From positions 1 through 19,818 of the forward strand of contig CALFXR010000200.1 of NCBI GenBank assembly GCA_937958475.1: a DNA stretch of 19,818 nt, written 5' to 3'. The notes under the pieces were generated by a model. That model did not search any database, had not been told where the DNA came from, and saw only the letters and a list, made by a program, of their open reading frames with translations. The stretch's first letter is position 1. Every line of letters starts with the position of its first letter. Origin of the DNA: an uncultured Mesorhizobium sp. (GTDB lineage: Bacteria; Pseudomonadota; Alphaproteobacteria; Rhizobiales; Rhizobiaceae). The translations under genes and the position numbers were made by a program. Below, piece after piece: positions 14,885-19,818 of this stretch.

Positions 14885-17626
14885 TCAGGGCATCAGGCGC
14901 TGTTCGGAGCCGGCGCCGAGGCCGATCTCCTTCAGCCGCAGCACGGCCTCGGTACGGTTCGACACGCCGAGCTTGCCGAAGATGTTCTTCAGGTGCCACT
15001 TCACCGTGTCGGGCGCCATGGACAGCGACTGGGCGAGCTGGCGGTTGGAATAGGCGCGCATGAGAAGGCCGGCGACCTCGGCCTCCTTGGTGCTGAGCGC
15101 GCGCTTGCGCGCCGGTGCGCTGCGCGATGGAAGGCGGCCCGGCGCGGCGACCTCGCTGCCGAACTCGTTGAGGAGACGGCGGACGAAGTCCGCGGTCTCC
15201 GACGTGCTCGTCCATGCCGGCAGCTTCGAGCGCGCCAGTTCGAGGACGTTCTGCATCGCCGGGCCTTCGTCGAGCAGCGAACGAACGGCGTTCTGCGGCA
15301 GAGCGAGCGTGACAACGTCGACGGCGGCGGCAAGGGCGAGCAGGACGTCGCCGGCCTTGTTGGCGGCGATCGCGGTCAACGCGCGGACCTGCATGTAGCC
15401 GCGGAAGCGTCCGTCGGCACGCATGCGCCTGGCGATGCGGTCGAGCACCGCGATCGCCCGGGCGCACTGGCCCTCGGCGACGAGGACGCGGGCGGCGCCG
15501 ATATGGGCGTATTCGTGCAGCGGATGGATGTCGCGCGCATCGCCGACGTTGGAGGGGTCGATGCCGCGCGACCTGAGCGCCAGGCGGGCGGCGCGGATGT
15601 CGCCTCTGGCGAGCAGCAGGCGGACGCGGTCGTTCAGCGCGCTCGCGGTCAGGCGACGGTAGCGCTTCTCGGCGCCGAGCCGCTCGGCGCGCTCGAGGAA
15701 GACGATCGCATCGTCCTCGCGGCCGCTGGCGGCGGCGAGGCGGGCGAGATGCAGCTTGCAGGCCATCTCGTGGACGACCAGGCCGCACTCCTCGATGATC
15801 TGGCGGTGCTGGTGGAGCAGGCGCTCCGCACCTTGCAGGTCGTTCCACTCGTAGCGCAGTTCGACCTCGAAGACCGCGGTCATCGCCTCGGCGTAGGAGC
15901 CGGAGCCCAGCCGCTCCCGCGCGAGGCGGGAGGCCCGGTCGAGCAGGTCCTTGGCGCGGAACAGGTTGCCCGCGGCGATCTCGACGATCGCCAGGATCAG
16001 GTCGGAGTAGACGATGCCGAACACCGAGCCGGTCGCCTCGTGGTAGTCGCGGCCCTTCAGCGCGCGCAGCCGCGCCTCGTCGAGTTCGCCGAGCGAATAG
16101 TGGCTGAAGGCGCAGACGTTGGAGAGGGTGCCCCTGGCGAAGGGCTCGTCTTCGGGGAAGTCGGCGAGCCAGCGGCGGGCGATCGAGGTCGCCGTGCGCG
16201 AACGGTCGGAGGCGGAGACGACGCCGGCCGTGAGCGTCTGCAACTCCGCCTTCAGCGAGCGGATCGTGGCGCGGTCGAGCAGCCCGTCGGCGGCCTGGCG
16301 GTTGATCAGGTCCTTCGCCTGCTTGAGCATCCGCGCCGCCTGGCGCGGGCGGCTGGTGTGGAACTCGGCCCAGACACGGGTGAGCAGCAGCCGGGGCCGG
16401 ACCGCGATCAGTGCCGGCGGAAGCTGGTTCAGCCATTCGGTGACGCGCGGGATGTGGCCCTGCATGACCAGCGGCATGGCGCAGGTCTCGACCAGGCTGG
16501 CGGCGAAGACGTTGTCGCCGGTCGCCAGGGCATGGCCGACGGCGTCGGAGACGTGGCCGTTGCGGACCAGCCAGTCCGCCGCTGCACGGTGCAGCGCGGC
16601 GCGGCGATCCTCCGGCCAGGACCGCACGAGATTGCGCAGGAACTCGCTGAGCAGGTGATGGTAGCGGTACCACTGGCCGGTCGAGTCGAGGGCGATCAGG
16701 AACAGGTTCGACCGTTCGACATGGGCCAGCGCGGCGGCGCAATCCTGGTCGGGGCTGACCGCCTGGAGCAGCGGCAGGCAGAAGCGCTCGAGTACCGACG
16801 TCCTGAGCAGGAACGCCTGGATCTCGGGCGGCTGCCGGGCGAGCACCTCGTGCGCGAGGAAGGTGGCGACGTCGCGCTGGCTGCCGGAGAACTCGGCGAT
16901 GAAGGCTTCGCGCGCCTCCTCGTGGGCGAGCGCCAGGCCGGCGAGCTGCAGCCCTGCCGGCCAGCCTTCGGTCTTGTGGTGCAGCTGGACGACGGCCGAC
17001 ACCGGCAGGTCGAGGCGCGACACCGACTTCATGTACTCCTCGGTCTCCTCCAGCGAGAAGCGCAGGTCGGCGTCGCCGAGATCGACGACGTAGCCCTTGA
17101 TCTTCATGCTGCCGAGTTCGATCGGCAATTCGCCGCGCGTGGCCAGCACGACGTGAAGCGATGGCGGCGCATAGGCGACCAGCGCGTTGAGAAAGGTCGC
17201 GATCTCCGTCGAGACGAGGAAATGGGCGTCGTCGATGACGAGGTGGATCGGGTCGGCGCGCTTAGCGAGGTCGTTGACGAGCGTCGTCAGGATCGAATCG
17301 ACCGGCGTGATCGGACTGGAATCGATCAGCGATTCGGCGTTCGCCGCGATCGCCGGGTCGACGCGGTGCAGCGCAGCCGTGACGTATTTGAGGAACCGCG
17401 CCGGCTCGTTGTCGAGTGCATCGACGGAAAGCCAGGCGACCGCGCCGCGGCCGCCGGCAGCCCGCGCCGCCCATTGCGACAGCAGCGTCGACTTGCCGAA
17501 GCCGGCCGGCGAGGAGACAATGGCCAGCTTGCCTGCCGCGGCGCGGTCGAGCAGCCGCAGCAGCCGCGGTCTTTCGACGAGCGCTTCGCGGAGAGCGGGC
17601 GGTTGGATCTTGGTACTGATCAGCAT
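14885..17626 (-). CDS. LuxR family transcriptional regulator, MalT-like (large ATP-binding type)
   Basis: A 913-residue regulator with the MalT/LAL layout. The N-terminus MLISTKIQPP is typical. An NTPase domain has Walker A PAGFGKSTLL (about 40-49) and Walker B HLVIDDAHFL (D132, D133). This is followed by KTEGWPAGLQLAGLAL and the YRYHHLLSEFLR motif. The middle 400 residues are helical TPR-like repeats. The C-terminal LuxR helix-turn-helix spans 844-903, with LSTKEAEVAGLL, then SNRQLAQSLSMAPDTVKWHL and KNIFGKLGVSNRTEA. Proteins of this type bind ATP and an inducer, oligomerise and activate adjacent operons. The ATG at 17626 fits the family start; a GTG at 17659 or ATG at 17653 is possible but overlaps a likely -10 box. 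It lies upstream of, and in the same direction as, the hydrolase-transport operon, which it probably controls. Confidence 0.93.
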   Translation of the reverse strand: MLISTKIQPPALREALVERPRLLRLLDRAAAGKLAIVSSPAGFGKSTLLSQWAARAAGGRGAVAWLSVDALDNEPARFLKYVTAALHRVDPAIAANAESLIDSSPITPVDSILTTLVNDLAKRADPIHLVIDDAHFLVSTEIATFLNALVAYAPPSLHVVLATRGELPIELGSMKIKGYVVDLGDADLRFSLEETEEYMKSVSRLDLPVSAVVQLHHKTEGWPAGLQLAGLALAHEEAREAFIAEFSGSQRDVATFLAHEVLARQPPEIQAFLLRTSVLERFCLPLLQAVSPDQDCAAALAHVERSNLFLIALDSTGQWYRYHHLLSEFLRNLVRSWPEDRRAALHRAAADWLVRNGHVSDAVGHALATGDNVFAASLVETCAMPLVMQGHIPRVTEWLNQLPPALIAVRPRLLLTRVWAEFHTSRPRQAARMLKQAKDLINRQAADGLLDRATIRSLKAELQTLTAGVVSASDRSRTATSIARRWLADFPEDEPFARGTLSNVCAFSHYSLGELDEARLRALKGRDYHEATGSVFGIVYSDLILAIVEIAAGNLFRAKDLLDRASRLARERLGSGSYAEAMTAVFEVELRYEWNDLQGAERLLHQHRQIIEECGLVVHEMACKLHLARLAAASGREDDAIVFLERAERLGAEKRYRRLTASALNDRVRLLLARGDIRAARLALRSRGIDPSNVGDARDIHPLHEYAHIGAARVLVAEGQCARAIAVLDRIARRMRADGRFRGYMQVRALTAIAANKAGDVLLALAAAVDVVTLALPQNAVRSLLDEGPAMQNVLELARSKLPAWTSTSETADFVRRLLNEFGSEVAAPGRLPSRSAPARKRALSTKEAEVAGLLMRAYSNRQLAQSLSMAPDTVKWHLKNIFGKLGVSNRTEAVLRLKEIGLGAGSEQRLMP

Positions 17627-17657
17627 CGAACGCGGCGACGGGCTAAGGCTCATCCAC

Positions 17658-17684
17658 ACTATAGCCGTCCCGGCGGGCTGTCAC
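17658..17684 (-). promoter_or_regulatory. Promoter candidate for the MalT-like regulator
   Basis: On the minus strand GTGACA (17679-17684) and TATAGT (17658-17663) resemble -35 and -10 boxes with a 15-base spacer, shorter than the usual 17. Transcription would start near 17650, giving a leader of about 25 bases before the ATG at 17626 and arguing against the two upstream starts. Confidence 0.3.
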
Positions 17685-17703
17685 GCGGACGAAACCGGCG
17701 CTA

Positions 17704-17754
17704 GATGTCGAATGACGGGGCGCCGCCGCATGGACAGGCGCGGGGCTCGACATC
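17704..17754. repeat. Long-spaced inverted repeat GATGTCGA / TCGACATC
   Basis: Perfect 8-base arms at 17704-17711 and 17747-17754, 35 bases apart, in the divergent region between the regulator and the DUF3329-like gene. The right arm ends 14 bases before that gene's start. It may be a looped operator or a leader stem, or chance. The rest of this 142-base region holds only the regulator promoter candidate. Confidence 0.25.
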
Positions 17755-17768
17755 CGGGACGGAGACGT

Positions 17769-17963
17769 ATGGCAGACCGCGACCATCCATTCCTCAGGCC
17801 GCTGTGGCGGCGCGTCGTGCTCGTCGCCGTCTGCGTCGGCTGGGCCATCCTCGAATACGTCAACGGCGCCCATGGCTGGGCCGCGCTCGCCGCGGGGATG
17901 GCCGTGCTCGGCGCCTGGCAGTTCCTCATCACCTATCCGAAGCCGCCCGAAGGAGGCGGCTGA
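17769..17963 (+). CDS. DUF3329-like small membrane protein
   Basis: A 64-residue inner-membrane protein starting MADRDHPFLRPLWRRVVLVA. It resembles the DUF3329 proteins common in Rhizobiales: a short HPFLRPLWRR lead, then two hydrophobic segments (VVLVAVCVGWAILEYVNG and WAALAAGMAVLGAWQFLIT) and a proline/glycine tail. Arginines before the first helix predict a cytoplasmic N-terminus. The ATG at 17769 has GGAG 4 bases upstream; longer in-frame extensions from 17187 run antisense to the regulator. Function unknown. A short hairpin follows it, so it is probably transcribed alone. Confidence 0.75.
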   Translation: MADRDHPFLRPLWRRVVLVAVCVGWAILEYVNGAHGWAALAAGMAVLGAWQFLITYPKPPEGGG

Positions 17964-18024
17964 TCGCCGGCCGCATTCCTGCGTGGATGATCGGCGGCGC
18001 TTCCTATATGTAGCTGCGCCGGAG

Positions 18025-18041
18025 CGTCCCGCGCCGGGACG
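18025..18041. terminator. Short perfect hairpin between DUF3329-like gene and dusA
   Basis: CGTCCCG (18025-18031) and CGGGACG (18035-18041) form a 7-pair stem with a CGC loop, 61 bases after the upstream stop and 40 before dusA. No U-tract follows. It may end the upstream transcript or lie in the dusA leader; an AT-rich TATATG at 18005 could be a dusA -10. Confidence 0.35.
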
Positions 18042-18081
18042 AACGTTCCGGCCGCCGCCCGGGACCGATCAGAAGGACAGT

Positions 18082-19068
18082 ATGTTCCGCCACAAGCTCG
18101 CCATTGCGCCGATGATGGACTGGACGGACCGGCATTGCCGGTTCTTCCACCGCCAGCTGACGCGTCGTGCGCTGCTCTATACGGAGATGGTGGTGGCCGA
18201 TGCGGCGATCCAGGGGAGGCGCGAGCAGCTGCTCGGCTTCGATCCGGTCGAGCATCCGGTCGCGCTGCAGCTCGGCGGCTCCGACCCGGCCAAGCTCGCG
18301 GAAGCGGCGCGCATCGGCGAAGGCTTCGGCTACGACGAGATCAACCTCAATGTCGGCTGCCCGTCGGACCGCGTGCAGTCGGGAACGTTCGGCGCCTGCC
18401 TGATGCGCACGCCCACGCTCGTCGGCGACTGCGTCGCGGCGATGAAGGCGGCGGTCTCGGTTCCGGTCACGGTGAAGTGCCGGCTCGGCGTCGACGAGCA
18501 GGATCCGGAGACGGCGCTGGATGCCGTCGCCGACGCGGTGTTCGCGGCCGGCGCCGACGGGTTGTGGGTGCACGCACGAAAGGCATGGCTGGAAGGGCTG
18601 AGCCCGAAGGAGAACCGCGACATCCCGCCGCTCGACTACGATCGCGTCTACCGGCTGAAGCGGCGCTGGCCTGACCGCTTCGTCGGCATCAACGGCGGCA
18701 TCCCCGGCATCGACGAGGCGCTGGCGCATCTCGCCTTCGTCGACGGGGTCATGCTCGGCCGCGCTGCTTATCACACGCCGGGCATCCTGGCCGACGTCGA
18801 CCGCCGCATCTATGGCGAGGCGGAGCCGGGCCCGGACCTGGAGGCGGTCGTCGCGGCGATGGCGGACCATGCCAGCCGGCATATCGCCGCCGGCGGGCGC
18901 CTCGCCCATGTCACCCGGCACATGACCGGGCTCTTCCACGGACAGGCGGGCGCGCGGCGCTTCCGGCAGATCCTGTCCACCGACGCGACGCGGCCCGGCG
19001 CCGGTCCCGAAGTGCTCCTCCGTGCCGCCGATGCGGTCGCGCGCGGCCAGGCGAGCGACGCCGCCTGA
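18082..19068 (+). CDS. dusA: tRNA-dihydrouridine(20/20a) synthase DusA
   Basis: A 328-residue FMN enzyme that uses NADPH to reduce uridines 20 and 20a in the tRNA D-loop. The N-terminus HKLAIAPMMDWTDRHCRFFH is characteristic of DusA. The catalytic cysteine is C93 in NLNVGCPSDRVQSG, K132 in VTVKCRLGVD contacts the flavin, and WVHARKAWLEGLSPKENRDI together with NGGI are specific to the DusA subfamily. The C-terminal tRNA-binding helical domain includes HVTRHMTGLFHGQAGARRFR. Length is as expected (about 330). The ATG at 18082 has AAGGA 5 bases upstream; the in-frame open frame from 17872 is not coding before that. Monocistronic in appearance. Confidence 0.96.
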   Translation: MFRHKLAIAPMMDWTDRHCRFFHRQLTRRALLYTEMVVADAAIQGRREQLLGFDPVEHPVALQLGGSDPAKLAEAARIGEGFGYDEINLNVGCPSDRVQSGTFGACLMRTPTLVGDCVAAMKAAVSVPVTVKCRLGVDEQDPETALDAVADAVFAAGADGLWVHARKAWLEGLSPKENRDIPPLDYDRVYRLKRRWPDRFVGINGGIPGIDEALAHLAFVDGVMLGRAAYHTPGILADVDRRIYGEAEPGPDLEAVVAAMADHASRHIAAGGRLAHVTRHMTGLFHGQAGARRFRQILSTDATRPGAGPEVLLRAADAVARGQASDAA

Positions 19069-19171
19069 TTCCCGCCGCCCGCGCCGCGCCGTCTCCAACG
19101 CTCCGTTAACCCTTCTTCCGCACTCTCCAGTCACGAGAATTTGATTCGATGGCTAATCAGCGGGGGAGCAG

Positions 19172-19818
19172 ATGGCGTCGCTCAATACGAAGATATCCGG
19201 CGGCGTCGCCGTGGCCGGCCTGATCGGGGCCTTGACGGCGGGGATGGGCATCTACGTGGCCGCCTCGCTCGGCGACGGTCTCCAGGGTTCGCTGCAGTCC
19301 GCGCAGGTGCTGCGCCATCATTCTCACGCCGACATGATGCGTCACGCATTGCGCGCCGACGTGGTCTCGGCGATGCAGTCGACCACCATCGGCATCGGCT
19401 TCAGCAGCAAGGCCATCGCCGCCGATTTCGCCGCGCACACCGCTTCCATCATCGCGGATATCGCCAAGGCGCGGGAACTTGCCACCGATCCGGCGACGAT
19501 CGAGGCGCTGGAAAGCGTCGCCAAGCCGCTTATCGCCTACAAGGACGCGGCCCTCGCCATCCTCAAGGAAACCGACGCGTCGACCTACGGCGCACAGGAA
19601 ATGTTCCCCGACTTCAAGAAGCAGTACGACGCGCTCGAAGTCGCGATGGACGAGGCGACGTCCAGGATCGAGGCGGCCGCCTCGGTGGAGGCAGAGGCGG
19701 CCTCCGCCGGCGGCTCCGTCGCGAAACTGCTGATGGGCGGACTGCTCCTGGCCGGCCTGCTGATCTCCGCCGCGATCGTTGTGGTGGCGCGGCGGCAGGT
19801 GGTGCGGCCGCTGCTCGA
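19172..19818 (+). CDS. Membrane chemoreceptor or other HAMP-containing sensor, N-terminal part (3' end outside window)
   Basis: The first 215 residues are visible, still open at the window edge. TM1 is about residues 9-31 (GGVAVAGLIGALTAGMGIYV), a periplasmic helical domain spans 32-183, TM2 is about 184-206 (LLMGGLLLAGLLISAAIVVV), and RRQVVRPLL (207-215) is the start of a HAMP linker. This is the layout of methyl-accepting chemotaxis proteins; a histidine kinase or cyclase cannot be excluded because the output domain is not in the window. The sensor domain holds RHHSHADMMRHALRADV, with four histidines (H49, H50, H52, H58) in helical spacing. A strong ribosome binding site GGGGGAG (19162-19168) precedes the ATG at 19172. 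Confidence 0.85.
   Translation, partial: MASLNTKISGGVAVAGLIGALTAGMGIYVAASLGDGLQGSLQSAQVLRHHSHADMMRHALRADVVSAMQSTTIGIGFSSKAIAADFAAHTASIIADIAKARELATDPATIEALESVAKPLIAYKDAALAILKETDASTYGAQEMFPDFKKQYDALEVAMDEATSRIEAAASVEAEAASAGGSVAKLLMGGLLLAGLLISAAIVVVARRQVVRPLL

Noticed and set aside
14993..17704. 903-residue open frame on the + strand
   Set aside because: Fully antisense to the MalT-like regulator, which has clear Walker and HTH motifs. No domain is seen in the antisense product.
19101..19115. GTTAACCC upstream of the sensor gene as a CtrA site
   Set aside because: Only one half-site is present, without a second TTAA at 7-base spacing.

Overview
This is a GC-rich, densely coded bacterial window with short intergenic gaps. 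The gene content (a DUF982 protein, a DUF3329-like small membrane protein, a dusA-type synthase, Liv-type transporters and LysR regulation) suggests an alphaproteobacterium of the order Hyphomicrobiales (Rhizobiales). No rRNA, tRNA, CRISPR array, transposase, integrase or phage gene was seen. Many long open frames lie antisense to real genes. They are by-products of high GC and were discarded.

Left part (1-7906) holds mixed housekeeping and accessory genes. A beta-hydroxyacid dehydrogenase of the 3-hydroxyisobutyrate dehydrogenase family runs off the left edge. It is divergent from a LysR regulator, with a palindromic operator candidate between them. Next come a secreted NTF2-like/DUF1176-like protein and a divergent DUF1993 protein starting at TTG. 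After these are a 55-residue hypothetical protein, a small protein ending in a J-domain-like segment with an HPD motif, and a three-helix membrane protein. A Tas-like aldo/keto reductase followed closely by a class-V PLP enzyme, and a DUF982 protein, complete this part.

Central part (7970-17626, all minus strand) is the most interesting. Read in the direction of transcription it is: a 913-residue MalT-like ATP-binding LuxR regulator; a 118-base gap packed with CGGGT/ACCCG inverted repeats; a carbon-nitrogen hydrolase close to N-carbamoylputrescine amidase; a class II histone-deacetylase-like amidohydrolase with its zinc site intact; a Tat-exported substrate-binding protein; and LivG, LivF, LivH and LivM. 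From the hydrolase to LivM the genes overlap or are at most 25 bases apart, so they should form one operon. My inference is uptake of an N-acylated amine, amide or ureido compound (acetylated or carbamoylated polyamines are the leading candidates), followed by two hydrolytic steps in the cytoplasm, under a dedicated ATP-dependent activator. The substrate is not known from the sequence.

Right part (17769-19818) has a DUF3329-like membrane protein, tRNA-dihydrouridine synthase A, and the N-terminal half of a membrane chemoreceptor or other HAMP-containing sensor that runs off the right edge.

All three convergent gene junctions carry a GC-rich hairpin without a clear U-tract, which may be the local style of terminator.
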